Shown here: positions 24,551 through 33,710 of the stretch, in pieces
How positions within the stretch are numbered: position 1 is the stretch's first letter
How the letters are laid out: each line of letters starts with the position of its first letter
DNA from: F1-80-MAGs062 sp046345315
Lineage (GTDB): Bacteria > Planctomycetota > Planctomycetia > Planctomycetales > Planctomycetaceae
Length of the DNA: 64,000 nt
Reading direction: 5' to 3'
Assembly: GCA_046345315.1 (NCBI GenBank)
Contig: JBKDKA010000101.1
Span: 1 to 64,000, forward strand
The notes under the pieces: model-generated
What the model was told of the DNA's origin: nothing
Database searches by the model: none
What the model saw: the letters and a program-made list of their open reading frames with translations, nothing else
Translations under genes and position numbers: made by a program

Positions 24551-26977
24551 TCAGACACGGAAGCGGAATGTTTCGAGGAAATAACGACAGGCCCACTGCC
24601 ACGCGGTGCGGCTGTCGACGAGGAATCTTGCGTTTCCCCGCATTCCGGGTTTCATCAGAACACCGTCTTCCGAACTTTCCGGATGATCAAACGAAAGGGC
24701 TACAATCGCTCGGTACGCGGTGCTCGCAAGCTTCTCCTTTCCCTGCGGATCTGATGTTGTTGCCAGAGGCCCATCGAAGCGAGTCGTCAGTGCTTCGGGA
24801 GCCACGAGATCTCCGCGAGCCGAAACCTGCTGAACTCGACTGACGTAGGTGATGTGCGGAAGATGATCGAGCTTGAGCTCCACTTCTGTCTGATCACGCA
24901 GGTCATCGCGATCACCCTGGTCAATATACAGAACTGCCTGAACTTCGGCACCTGGTGCAATCGACATCAGTTCCTGCCCGATCTCGACGACGCATCCGGC
25001 ATTCTCTGGATCGAACGGCGTGCCGCTCCACCGCTGAAGTCGAGTGGGATCAACAGCATCGATCGGCGGTTCCGGGACACGACGCGCGGCGACGACAGTT
25101 CCATTGACAGGTGACCGAACGACTCGCGTTCCTGTCAGCTTGACGAGCTCCTGCAGGTGTTCTTCGAGAACAGCCAGCTCGGCCCGGACTTCCAGTTCGT
25201 TGACCTGATCTCCAGCCGAACGATGCGCAAGCAACTCACTTGCACGAGCGACCCAGCGGTAGGTGGTCTGCTGGATATCGTCTCGGTAATCAAGGTCCAT
25301 GGTGTCCTCGACGATTGCGAGGACGTCTCCTTCGTTGATGACGCTGCCGTTCACCAGCCGCTGACTGTACTGAGCCGGCTCCGGAAGGCTCTGAACGAGG
25401 GCAATGGATTCGGGACGAATATAGTCCTGGAGGGATTCGGCTCGATTCTGAATCTCGAGTGCTTTCCGTCGTGCAAACTCCTGCAGACGTACAAGGCTTT
25501 CGTAACGCGTTGCATACTCTTCAGGAGGAACGAGTCGCCCCGTGTAAGGCGCCGACACTGTGACTACGCCACTTGGTTCCAGCAGGAAAGGAGCTTCCAG
25601 GTGCCACGGAATTCGAATCGAAATGACGGCCCAGACAATCGCGGCGGCCACGGTCAGGCTGAATGCTATTTTTGGCTTGCTCATGGGTTCCATCCGGGGT
25701 GTCGCAACGATCTGATAGATGCTTCGAAACATGGCGAAGAAGATTCCGGCGATGCTCGACAGCATCAACGTCACACCGAGACTCTGAAGATCATAGGGTT
25801 TGAGGACGGTGTAAAGGAACATGCTGATGGAAGCCAGAACGACCCAGCGATACAGCCAGGCTGCGATGGCATAGGTGACGAACCACACGCGGCCGGTTTC
25901 CGGCATGAACGGATCCGGTCGGGACTCGATCCCAAGGCAGTACCAGGAGAACGCCTCCCGCAAAAGCTTTTCCGATTTCTGACGCAGATTCGGAATTTCC
26001 AGGAAGTCGCTCATCATATAATAACCGTCAAACCGCATCAGCGGATTCGCGTTGAAGATGACGGTAGTGATGGTAGTCACAAAAAATGTGTTCAGTGCAA
26101 GATGGTGAATCAGTCCTGGTTTACTGAACCACCAGACATAAATCGCAACCGCAGAGAGCACCACCTCGATGTACATACCCGCGGCACCGATGATGATTCG
26201 ATGCCATTTGTTCTTCATCATCCATGAGTCAGTCACGTCGCAGTACAGACACGGGCTGAAGACAAGCAGCATGACGCCCATTTCGTGGCATTCACCGCCA
26301 TAATGAACGCAGCTGAGCCCGTGCCCGAATTCATGAATCACCTTGGCCAGAGCCATGGTAATCCAGAGGTAGATCAGATTCGGCCAGCCGAAGAAGCTCT
26401 GAAATTCCGGCAGACGCCCACGAAACTGATCCAGATTGGCTCCCAGCAGCAGCCATGCGGAGCACACAAACAGGAGACAAACCGTGGCGGAGGCCGGATG
26501 AAACATCCACGCCAGCAGAGGCTTCATGTAGCGGAGAGTGCGTTCCGGGTCCCAGCCTGGCAACCGCAGATACATGAGACTCATGAGCGTCTGTTTGAAC
26601 TTCTCACGACGCGTTTTTGAGCGTTCACGCCCGACCGAAGCCCCCTGCCCCGGACGGTCACTGATGACGAGACCTTTTTTATGGAGGTCCGTAATCAACT
26701 GTTGGATATCACTCAGAGTCACCTGCAGCGCCGGAAATTCCTTCTTGAGATCATCACGCACTCTTTCCAGACTGCGCTGCCCGTCAAGAAGTTCCAGAAT
26801 CCGAAACTGTTCCATCTGAAGCCGATGATACTTCAGTGCCACCGGATCCTTGATGACCTGATACCCGACACCGAGATAGTCAATCTTGGCCACGTGCAGA
26901 TCGGCACGCTTCCGGAGCGGTATCGGCCGCTCGTTTGAGGCGACCATGTTTCCGGCACTGGCGCTGCTGGTGCTCAT
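24551..26977 (-). CDS. PqqD-like / M50 peptidase / HlyD-like membrane fusion protein
   Basis: An 808-residue protein. The N-terminal 25-115 (YQVIKDPVALKYHRLQMEQF onward, ILELLDGQRSLERVRDDL) resembles a PqqD-like winged-helix domain of the kind that binds peptides in RiPP pathways. Residues about 150-470 form a polytopic region with AKVIHEFGHGLSCVHYGGEC, the HExxH-type zinc site of M50 (site-2 protease-like) peptidases, and NANPLMRFDGYYMMSDFL, the second M50 motif. Residues about 480-790 are a HlyD/barrel-sandwich section (VTVSAPYTGRLV, VINEGDVLAIVEDT, VRSPVNGTVVAARRV, GQELMSIAPG). Such three-part proteins recur in planctomycetes but their role is not established. The adaptor gene lies 63 nt upstream and the glycosyltransferase fusion 59 nt downstream, all in one direction. 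Confidence 0.85.
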   Translation of the reverse strand: MSTSSASAGNMVASNERPIPLRKRADLHVAKIDYLGVGYQVIKDPVALKYHRLQMEQFRILELLDGQRSLERVRDDLKKEFPALQVTLSDIQQLITDLHKKGLVISDRPGQGASVGRERSKTRREKFKQTLMSLMYLRLPGWDPERTLRYMKPLLAWMFHPASATVCLLFVCSAWLLLGANLDQFRGRLPEFQSFFGWPNLIYLWITMALAKVIHEFGHGLSCVHYGGECHEMGVMLLVFSPCLYCDVTDSWMMKNKWHRIIIGAAGMYIEVVLSAVAIYVWWFSKPGLIHHLALNTFFVTTITTVIFNANPLMRFDGYYMMSDFLEIPNLRQKSEKLLREAFSWYCLGIESRPDPFMPETGRVWFVTYAIAAWLYRWVVLASISMFLYTVLKPYDLQSLGVTLMLSSIAGIFFAMFRSIYQIVATPRMEPMSKPKIAFSLTVAAAIVWAVISIRIPWHLEAPFLLEPSGVVTVSAPYTGRLVPPEEYATRYESLVRLQEFARRKALEIQNRAESLQDYIRPESIALVQSLPEPAQYSQRLVNGSVINEGDVLAIVEDTMDLDYRDDIQQTTYRWVARASELLAHRSAGDQVNELEVRAELAVLEEHLQELVKLTGTRVVRSPVNGTVVAARRVPEPPIDAVDPTRLQRWSGTPFDPENAGCVVEIGQELMSIAPGAEVQAVLYIDQGDRDDLRDQTEVELKLDHLPHITYVSRVQQVSARGDLVAPEALTTRFDGPLATTSDPQGKEKLASTAYRAIVALSFDHPESSEDGVLMKPGMRGNARFLVDSRTAWQWACRYFLETFRFRV

Positions 26978-27040
26978 TCAATCCTCAACAACTGATCATC
27001 GCATCAGGAATGCAGAAGGGTATCGAAGGAATTCCGTGAA

Positions 27041-28114
27041 TCACCTACGGAGAATCACGCGAGCATCCACCTGAACGCCTTCCTTGAGTGCATACTGTCC
27101 GTTGCTGTCCAGTCGGTTCGGGACATCGACGAACAGCTCGACGTCTTTAGCCTCTGCTGAAAGCTGAGGCTTGATAAACGTCACCTTGCCGAGAAATTTT
27201 TCTCCGGTGCGCGGTTTTGCCGGAGCTTTGTCATCCGGCGAAACAGCATCAGGCGGGGCAGCAGTTTCATTCTCGCTGTCGCCATCAGCAGGACTGGCTG
27301 CCGCAGGGACGTCCCGCAGTCCGGGGGCATCATCAAGAACACCGGAACGTTGCGGGTCATCGCCCGTCTTTTTCTGTGAATCACTGCGCGAAGAGATTCG
27401 ATCTGGCTGTGTGATGACGATTTCCACTTCATCACCAATCGAAACGAGCTTCCCGTAACCATAATCGATGGACACTGTGGCTCGGACAACCGAAAGATCT
27501 GTCAGTGTCAGGATGGGATCGCCCTGACGGACTGATTGTCCCGGTCGGACATGCACCATCGTGATCGTGCCGTCTCTGGGAGCAATGACGGAATATTGCT
27601 GAAGCTCCGATTCTTTGGCGGCAGCTTCCATCTCGAGAACCTTTTTGTCCTCGGTTGTTTTTTCCAGCTGAGCAATAGCCTTGTCCAGCTCCAGTTTTGC
27701 CTGCCTCATTTCGCTTTCTGTAAACGGAATGACTTTATTGTTCGTTCGCTGCTTTCGCTCGTTCTGGCGTTCGAGCTGAGTTTCGTAGTCAATTTTTGCT
27801 TTCTCAAGCGCAATTCGAGCGAACTCAATTTCGACGTTCGACTCGGCCTTGATCATCGCGAGGTCGTACTGCTTCCTGATAATGGTGTCATTCAGCTGAA
27901 CGAGGACATCGCCTTTTTTGACGATCACACCCTCGGTCGAGGGATTCAGGAACTTCAGAAGTCCCGGGATTTCTGCAGAAAGTCTGCGTTCATCCAGAAT
28001 CGAGATCTCAGCCTTGTTGACGCGAATGGATTCCACCTTCTGAGCAAGCACCGGGCCGACTGTGGTTACCAAAACGATCAGACTGAGCAGACACCTTCGA
28101 ACTGTCACGGGCAT
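27041..28114 (-). CDS. HlyD/RND-type periplasmic adaptor protein
   Basis: A protein of about 357 residues with an N-terminal signal peptide (VRRCLLSLIVLVTTVGPVLAQ). A lipoyl/barrel-sandwich half follows (ILDERRLSAEIPGLLKFLNP, GVIVKKGDVLVQLND), then a coiled-coil hairpin (about 85-180), the second half (VIAPRDGTITMVHVRPGQSV) and a beta-barrel region. Membrane-fusion adaptors of this type link an inner-membrane pump to outer parts. No RND or ABC pump and no TolC gene are nearby, so the M50-HlyD fusion downstream is the likely partner. The ATG at 28114 has GGATGGAG just upstream; an ATG at 28123 is in frame but too close to AGAAGG. A linker at about 255-320 is Pro/Ala/Asp-rich. Confidence 0.85.
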   Translation of the reverse strand: MPVTVRRCLLSLIVLVTTVGPVLAQKVESIRVNKAEISILDERRLSAEIPGLLKFLNPSTEGVIVKKGDVLVQLNDTIIRKQYDLAMIKAESNVEIEFARIALEKAKIDYETQLERQNERKQRTNNKVIPFTESEMRQAKLELDKAIAQLEKTTEDKKVLEMEAAAKESELQQYSVIAPRDGTITMVHVRPGQSVRQGDPILTLTDLSVVRATVSIDYGYGKLVSIGDEVEIVITQPDRISSRSDSQKKTGDDPQRSGVLDDAPGLRDVPAAASPADGDSENETAAPPDAVSPDDKAPAKPRTGEKFLGKVTFIKPQLSAEAKDVELFVDVPNRLDSNGQYALKEGVQVDARVILRR

Positions 28115-28633
28115 GGACTCCATCCTTCTGAAAACCAGTTACCGAACTGCAGAACCGTAACTGATCGGAACGCCTTCCTCAACCGGACTTTACGCCGCCT
28201 TAAGCTGTGATCGGGCATGTTGGTCATGCATTCTGGACGCAACCCCCGCATTTTACCAGAACGGTGTCAGGGACGGTGAGATTTTGACCCCACAGGATGC
28301 GGCCACTGTTGGGGTTTTGGCACGAGCAATTTCTGAGCGGGATGTTGTCTGCAGCGCCCAGAAAACATTGCGCGAGTCTTCCTCAACGTCGAGAACGCCG
28401 AGGCTGCAGAACAATAGCAGTTGCTTTCAGAACCGGTGATCTGCCCCGGATTCTTTTTCAGACCCAAAAGCAAACGATCATGCAACTATAAAGAATCTAC
28501 GTCCAAATCATAATTCTGAGCACGATGCTCGCCACGCAAGATCCGCTGTCAATTCAACGTTCCGCCGTGGAACTCACAAAAGAACCAATGTTTCATCGAT
28601 TCGAGAGCTTCTCTTTCTGTTCGCCGGAAGCAT
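28115..28633. other. Intergenic stretch, nothing recognised
   Basis: About 519 bases between the adaptor gene and the 3' end of the LRR-like gene. The minus-strand frame at 28267-28485 (72 codons) has no recognisable domain and an unusual Ser/Pro/His composition, so I leave it out. The promoter for the three-gene operon should lie near 28120-28250. Confidence 0.5.
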
Positions 28634-29713
28634 TCACTGAAACGTATCTACAAGATGCAGTTTCACGTCAGGCCGCCCGGACTCAAACGATGCCACCTGT
28701 TCTTTTGACGGTCCATTGCGAGACACAATCAGGACCTTAAGAGTTGGAATCGACGCCGCCCCTTCCAGAACCGCAGGGGTGGCCGACGATTCTGGAACGG
28801 CGAGCACTCTGAGCGATTTATGTCCCGTCAACGCTTTGTAAACTGCAGCGTCGACCAGCGGAGCTGCAACATGCAAATCTTCCAATGCCGGTAGAGTGAA
28901 TGCGGCAGAGATCGCGCCACTACCAATCTGGCTTCCAGTAAGGCTCAGCACCTTAAGCCCCAGCGACTTTGATATCCCTTGTCGAACGTCATCGTCTTCG
29001 AGGCTGCATATATCTCCAATAACCAGTTCCTCGAGCCCCTGGCACTTTGATAGACTCGACACTCCGACCAAAGCCTTCTCATTCAGAATCGTAAGCGATT
29101 TGACTGTCCCTCGCTCAGCCAATAGCTGACAAATGTTGTCAGGCACACCGCTCGCGATCACACACACGCGGGTCAGAGGACGCTGAAGAATTGTGGACCA
29201 TTCATGTTTCAGTCTTCCCTGTAGCTGTCTGAGCGACTCACAGTCGATTATCATACCATCGTGAGATTCAGTTCTGAGCCGCACAAGCTTCACGCACCTA
29301 AGGTGCCGAAATTCAGCAATCGTCTTCAGTGCGTTCACATCCGCAAATCGCAACTGCACATCTTCAACTTCGGGATATGGGGCACATAGGATGAAACGCG
29401 TGAACGGCACTTCACCGTGAACAATGACGGGAACTCCCGGAATCCATGATGGACACCGTACCCCAACGAAGTTGTCGACTACCCTCCGGTCTGCGAGTTT
29501 CGGGGAGGCGCTTTTGACGATACGAAGTTGATCTGTAGTACGAAGACTTCTCTGCAGTTCGTACAGTTGCTTCTCGAGAACATATCCGCTGAAACACAGC
29601 AGCGATGCAACAAGGAATAACGATACAGCAATCACCGCATATATCTTTTGCTTTGGGAGCCTGAGTTGTCGAAGTCCCGACCCACGTACAGAACTTCGTG
29701 CGGGTGAAGTCAT
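28634..29713 (-). CDS. Membrane-anchored leucine-rich-repeat-like protein
   Basis: A 359-residue protein with one N-terminal membrane helix (IYAVIAVSLFLVASLLCFSGYVL, about 25-47) and an outer part of loosely repeating leucine-rich segments: LKTIAEFRHLRCVKLVRL, VKSLTILNEKALVGVSSLSK, LEELVIGDICSLEDDDV, LKVLSLTGSQIGSG, LEDLHVAAPL, LRVLAVPE and LKVLIVS. Spacing is about 22-26 residues, typical of the LRR proteins common in planctomycetes. The start at ATG 29713 follows GGAGAGAGTCCC; the ATG at 29740 is less likely. It stands alone on the minus strand. Codon use appears less GC-rich than in neighbours, which may mean a different origin. Ligand unknown. Confidence 0.6.
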   Translation of the reverse strand: MTSPARSSVRGSGLRQLRLPKQKIYAVIAVSLFLVASLLCFSGYVLEKQLYELQRSLRTTDQLRIVKSASPKLADRRVVDNFVGVRCPSWIPGVPVIVHGEVPFTRFILCAPYPEVEDVQLRFADVNALKTIAEFRHLRCVKLVRLRTESHDGMIIDCESLRQLQGRLKHEWSTILQRPLTRVCVIASGVPDNICQLLAERGTVKSLTILNEKALVGVSSLSKCQGLEELVIGDICSLEDDDVRQGISKSLGLKVLSLTGSQIGSGAISAAFTLPALEDLHVAAPLVDAAVYKALTGHKSLRVLAVPESSATPAVLEGAASIPTLKVLIVSRNGPSKEQVASFESGRPDVKLHLVDTFQ

Positions 29714-30187
29714 GGGACTCTCTCCAGGGAAACGTTTCATCGGTACAGGGCATTCAGGAATGCACGCTTCTGAAACTATTCTGGTAACCGTTCACAGAAT
29801 GATCTTTTCTGAAATGAGCGAATTGATCAATGTTCATTTATGAGCGGAGGACCGCAACTCAATACAGGCGCAATTCCGCAGGATATCCGGGACCAGAGTG
29901 AGCCTGCGACTCGGTGTTGTGTCGTGTGTTAATAAGGCGGGTCGAGGACATCGAGCGCCGTCTGGGCATGAATTCCGAGTCAATAAAGGCGAGTCAATAA
30001 AGTGTCAGGTCTCAGTAGAATGAGTCCTGACCCTTTATTCTCCTCAACAATGAACCGAGGAAGCAGCGCGTTGGCCTGTCAAAGCTGATAAACTGCCCGC
30101 TTAATCGCATGAGGCCCCTGAGCGGCATCGCCGTGATGACCAATTCGTTCAGGACTCACCTATTCACATTCTTCAGGAATATTGCTC
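29714..30187. other. Intergenic stretch with a hairpin and a short tandem repeat
   Basis: About 474 bases between the divergent LRR-like gene and the small monooxygenase-fold gene. GAGTCAATAAAGGC at 29977 is followed at once by GAGTCAATAAAGTG (29991), a 14-bp tandem repeat, and the second copy leads into the hairpin at 29996-30039. Otherwise nothing was recognised. Confidence 0.6.
29996..30039. repeat. Inverted repeat AATAAAGTGTCAGG / CCTGACCCTTTATT
   Basis: Two 14-nt arms with one mismatch enclose a 16-nt loop. The arms end in A/T-rich sequence, so an RNA hairpin could form in either direction. No gene end lies next to it, so a terminator role is unlikely. It may be another small dispersed repeat; only one copy is in this window. 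Confidence 0.65.
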
Positions 30188-30472
30188 ATGATCACGGTCG
30201 GTATGAATTATCACGTGCTGGAAGGGAAACAGAAAGACTTTGAAGAGAAGTTCGCTGGCGTCATTGACGCACTGAAGGCGGCTCCCGGTCATACCAGTTC
30301 AACGCTCTGGAAAGACGTCAGTGATGGCGCTTCTTACCTGATCACCAGCGAATGGTCGGATGAAACAGCGTTTCAGGAATTTATCCGCAGTGAAGCGTTT
30401 CGAGCCGTCACAAACTGGGGCAAAGAACAGATCCTGTCCGGCCGCCCGCAGCACAAAGTCTACAAACACTGA
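30188..30472 (+). CDS. Antibiotic-biosynthesis-monooxygenase (ABM) fold protein
   Basis: A protein of about 94 residues made of one ABM/dimeric alpha-beta barrel domain: MITVGMNYHVLEGKQKDFEE, GHTSSTLWKDVSDGASYLI, SEWSDETAFQEFIRSEAF. Members include heme-degrading and quinone-forming monooxygenases, but many are only annotated by fold and the substrate cannot be told. The ATG at 30188 lies 7 nt after AGGA; a TTG at 30182 is in frame. It stands alone and its 3' end faces the M20 peptidase gene. Confidence 0.85.
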   Translation: MITVGMNYHVLEGKQKDFEEKFAGVIDALKAAPGHTSSTLWKDVSDGASYLITSEWSDETAFQEFIRSEAFRAVTNWGKEQILSGRPQHKVYKH

Positions 30473-30773
30473 GATTGCTCCGTGCTCAGAAATAGCAGCG
30501 GTCTCAATAATTCAAGTACCTTGGGAGCAGGAAATGGGTCTGGTCTCATTCGTTGGCCAATCGTCAGCTTCGCAGACGAACCGGAGTGTCAGGGCACATG
30601 AGTTATTGAGCCCTGAGCCCTTGCTGAGGACGCCTGCTCGCGTTGAACCGTAGAGCCCTGCAACTTCAGCATAAGGAAGCACGAGGATTGGTTTCAAAAT
30701 CCGGGATGGGTTCCATCAGGCAGGGGCCTTGCTGCGGATGATATGGGTAACTGTCTGGGTTTCGAATCAACCT
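30473..30773. other. Intergenic stretch between convergent genes with a partial element A
   Basis: About 300 bases between the ABM-fold gene and the M20 peptidase gene. It holds a decayed left half of element A at 30691-30735. No gene or clear terminator was recognised. Confidence 0.6.
30691..30735 (+). repeat. Partial, decayed copy of element A
   Basis: GTTTCAAAATCCGGGATGGG then TTCCATCAGGCAGGGGCCTT: the left end is recognisable, but the right terminal repeat is missing. It lies about 40 nt beyond the stop of the M20 peptidase gene. Confidence 0.55.
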
Positions 30774-31952
30774 CTACGTACCTCGCGTGCAAAAGTCGTA
30801 ATAGACATCAGCTGCCTGGCGGAGCTGATCGATGGAGATCCATTCGTCTTTGGTGTGAGCCTGAGCGATGTCGCCGGGCCCGAATACGACGGCAGGAATG
30901 CCGGATCGAGCAACTCGCGACGCATGCGTACCGTAAGGGACGCCGATTGTGCGACGTGGTCCGACGACCGATTCGATGGAACGACCGAGTTCCTCAGCAA
31001 GTCCCCCGTTCAGATCGTCTCCCAGAGGTGGGCTCGTGCAGTAAGGCACCTCATGCACGATTTCAAAATCGACTCGTTTTCTCAGATAGTCTGCGATCTC
31101 ATTCAGAACCACGATGTTGTTTTCGCCGGGAATGACGCGTCGATCAATGTCGATCACGGCGCTGTCCGGAACAACGTTGACGCTGCTGCCGCCAGCGATG
31201 AGCCCGACGCTGAGCGTTGCTGGTCCGCAGAGTGGATGAGCAGGACGTGATCCTGGCAGCCAGTCTGCAAACTCCTGCAGATGTTTGATCACGTCCGCCA
31301 TCCGATAGATGGCATTGATTCCTTCCGAAGGACGAGAACTATGACAGGCGCGGCCGCTCGTTCGAAGCTGCCAGCGCGTCACTCCTCGATGAGCGACGAC
31401 GATGTCCAGTTCCGTTGGTTCCGCGATGATTGCGATATCCGGTGCCTTCGGGCAGAGTGAACTCGCCGGGTGCTTACCGCTCCAGCTTCCCGTCAGATGA
31501 TTGATTCCGAGACTCGTGGCTTCTTCATCGCACGTCATTGAGAAAACGACGTTGGCCATCCCCTTCGGTCGTTCGCGGTGAAGACGAGTTACGGCGGCCA
31601 GCATGGAAGCCATCCCGCCCTTCACGTCACACGAACCGCGACCGTAGACTCGACCATTTTCTTCCGTTGGCAGAAACGGCGGAATCGTCATGCCGTCGAT
31701 GGGTACAGTGTCCTGATGAGCGTCGAGCAGTATTGTGCGGCTGGAACCAGCACTTTCAACTCGAGCGATCACGTTGCATCGCCCGGCATCAGTCTCGATC
31801 ACTTCATGAGGAATGCCGGCTGATTTCAGGTAGTCCTGCAGCCAGGCGGTCACACGTCCTTCGAAGAATTCAGGCCCGGAAACGTTTCTTCCCATCGGAT
31901 TGACACTGGGAATTGAAACAAGTTCCTTCAGGAGCGGAAGCGGGTCGGTCAT
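30774..31952 (-). CDS. M20-family peptidase/deacylase (ArgE/DapE-like)
   Basis: A 392-residue cytoplasmic metallohydrolase. RTILLDAHQDTVPIDGM (about 75) contains the metal-binding His-x-Asp, GRGSCDVKGGMASMLAA (about 110) the bridging Asp, and MTCDEEATSLGI (about 142) the catalytic Glu pair. AHRGVTRWQLRTSGRACHSS opens the dimerisation domain and VFGPGDIAQAHTKDEWI the C-terminal His block. It resembles acetylornithine deacetylase and succinyl-DAP desuccinylase; the murE/murF genes nearby hint at DapE, but sequence reading cannot separate the two. The frame extends upstream to 32387 without a family match and overlaps murE, so I use the ATG at 31952 (MTDPLPLLKEL). It is divergent from murE. Confidence 0.88.
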   Translation of the reverse strand: MTDPLPLLKELVSIPSVNPMGRNVSGPEFFEGRVTAWLQDYLKSAGIPHEVIETDAGRCNVIARVESAGSSRTILLDAHQDTVPIDGMTIPPFLPTEENGRVYGRGSCDVKGGMASMLAAVTRLHRERPKGMANVVFSMTCDEEATSLGINHLTGSWSGKHPASSLCPKAPDIAIIAEPTELDIVVAHRGVTRWQLRTSGRACHSSRPSEGINAIYRMADVIKHLQEFADWLPGSRPAHPLCGPATLSVGLIAGGSSVNVVPDSAVIDIDRRVIPGENNIVVLNEIADYLRKRVDFEIVHEVPYCTSPPLGDDLNGGLAEELGRSIESVVGPRRTIGVPYGTHASRVARSGIPAVVFGPGDIAQAHTKDEWISIDQLRQAADVYYDFCTRGT

Positions 31953-32129
31953 CAGTCGATTCCGAAAATTGATTGCCGGCAGAACGATAAACGGCCGCCG
32001 GCCGAAGCAGGATAGAAACACATATCGCCGCCGCATTGTAAAGAGATAGACCATCCAGCGTGAAGGAAGCGACGTCGGAACTCCGGAACTGGCGTTGACG
32101 ACACGGCTGAACGTCGTGAAAATCTCGGA

Positions 32130-33710
32130 ATGGACGGGCAAACACAGAGTCTGCAGGGATTGCTGAAGCAGGCGGGCATACCAATCAATGGTGCTCCCGG
32201 CAGCCGACCTGTGGAGCTCAATGGAAATGCACCGGATGGAGAAATCCGGTTCGTGCGAGCCACATGTGACAGCCGAAAGGTTCTTCCCGGCGACGTCTTC
32301 TTCTGCCTGAGCGGGCATCGCAGCGACGGTCATCAGTTTCTTGCCGAGGCGGCTCGTCGTGGAGCAGCCGCAGCAGTCGTGGCGCAACGATGTGAACAGG
32401 TTTTCATTCCTCAGATCGTCGTTAAGAATACACGCCGTGCATGGGCCGCAGCGTGCATGGCGATTCAGGGAAATCCAGCAGCTTCCTGTGTAATTGCCGG
32501 AGTCACGGGGACGAATGGAAAAACTACCACAAGCTGGCTACTGCATTCCATCCTTGAAACCGCCGGACACCGAGCTGGTCTGATCGGAACGATTGAATAT
32601 CGTCTTGGTGCCGAATTGTGTGATGCCTCGCTGACGACTCCGGACTCGGAGACTCTTGCGCAGTCGTTTCGGAAACTGCACGATCAGCAGATTCACCACT
32701 GCGTCATGGAGATCAGCAGTCACGCTCTGGACCAGGATCGCTGCAGTGCGATCTCTCTGGAAACTGCGGCGATCACCAACATCACGCAGGATCACTTTGA
32801 TTACCATGGGAATGCATCAGCGTATCGATCAGCCAAGATGAAGATTGAGGAGCTACTGAAAGCTGATCGACCATTGTTGCTGAGCTCTGATGACCCGGGT
32901 TGCCGGATTGTACAGAAGGAGTTCGCCGCACGTCGTGAATGTGTTGGCTTTGGATTCGCACCGGAATCCCGAATTCGCATCACCAGCGTTCAGGAGTCTC
33001 CATCCGGAAGTCTGATGACGCTGAAACTGCTCAGAAGCGACGTGACACTCAGAACTCCTCTGATCGGACGCCATAATCAGCTCAACTGCCTGCTGGCAGC
33101 GGGCATGGCGGAACAACTCCGGATATCACCTTCTGCAATCATCGAGGGGATTGAATCTGTCAGAAGCGTGCCGGGGCGTCTGGAAAGAGTCACTGCCGGA
33201 CAGCATTTTTCTGTGTTCGTTGATTTTGCTCATACGCCCGATGGAATTCGGCACTGCATCAGCACAGTTCGGCCGCTGACAGTCGGAAGAATTGTTTTCA
33301 TCTTTGGTGCCGGGGGAGATCGTGATCGCCTGAAGCGTCCATTGATGGCTCAGGCCGCTTCCGCTGCCGATGTTGTCGTCCTCACCTCCGATAACCCACG
33401 TTCAGAAGTCCCCGCAGCGATTCTCGACGATCTCGAGTCAGGATTTTCGCTGCCCGCGGAGTTTGATTCTCTGGGGCACGATCGAGCAACAAGAATGCCG
33501 AACGTTTTTCGATGCGAAGATCGCGAGGAGGCCATCCGGCTGGCGTTTTCCATCGCGGAACCCGGTGACTCCGTCATCATTGCCGGGCGCGGCCACGAGT
33601 CGCATCAGGAGATCAGAGGTCAGCATCGACCGTTCGACGATCGTCTTGTGGCTCGTCGCCTTTTAACTGAGATGCAGCAGAAGGATGTTTCCTCACCATG
33701 TATCCAGTGA
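32130..33710 (+). CDS. murE: UDP-N-acetylmuramoyl-tripeptide synthetase MurE
   Basis: Adds the third amino acid to UDP-MurNAc-L-Ala-D-Glu in peptidoglycan synthesis. VIAGVTGTNGKTTTSWLL (about 121-138) is the ATP-binding loop. TTPDSETLAQSF and MEISSHALDQDR bind the nucleotide precursor, and RSAKMKIEELL contains the lysine that is carbamylated in this family. TSDNPRSE (about 420) has the DNPR signature for meso-diaminopimelate. The 526 residues fit. This supports a DAP-type wall in this planctomycete. The MurF gene overlaps its 3' end by 13 bp, so the two are translated from one message. The start is ATG 32130; the ribosome site is weak. Confidence 0.95.
   Translation: MDGQTQSLQGLLKQAGIPINGAPGSRPVELNGNAPDGEIRFVRATCDSRKVLPGDVFFCLSGHRSDGHQFLAEAARRGAAAAVVAQRCEQVFIPQIVVKNTRRAWAAACMAIQGNPAASCVIAGVTGTNGKTTTSWLLHSILETAGHRAGLIGTIEYRLGAELCDASLTTPDSETLAQSFRKLHDQQIHHCVMEISSHALDQDRCSAISLETAAITNITQDHFDYHGNASAYRSAKMKIEELLKADRPLLLSSDDPGCRIVQKEFAARRECVGFGFAPESRIRITSVQESPSGSLMTLKLLRSDVTLRTPLIGRHNQLNCLLAAGMAEQLRISPSAIIEGIESVRSVPGRLERVTAGQHFSVFVDFAHTPDGIRHCISTVRPLTVGRIVFIFGAGGDRDRLKRPLMAQAASAADVVVLTSDNPRSEVPAAILDDLESGFSLPAEFDSLGHDRATRMPNVFRCEDREEAIRLAFSIAEPGDSVIIAGRGHESHQEIRGQHRPFDDRLVARRLLTEMQQKDVSSPCIQ

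Noticed and set aside
25157..26227. 356-codon plus-strand frame
   Set aside because: Antisense to the PqqD-M50-HlyD fusion, which has strong domain motifs; the plus frame has none.
28267..28485. 72-codon minus-strand frame
   Set aside because: No recognisable domain, no ribosome site, unusual composition.
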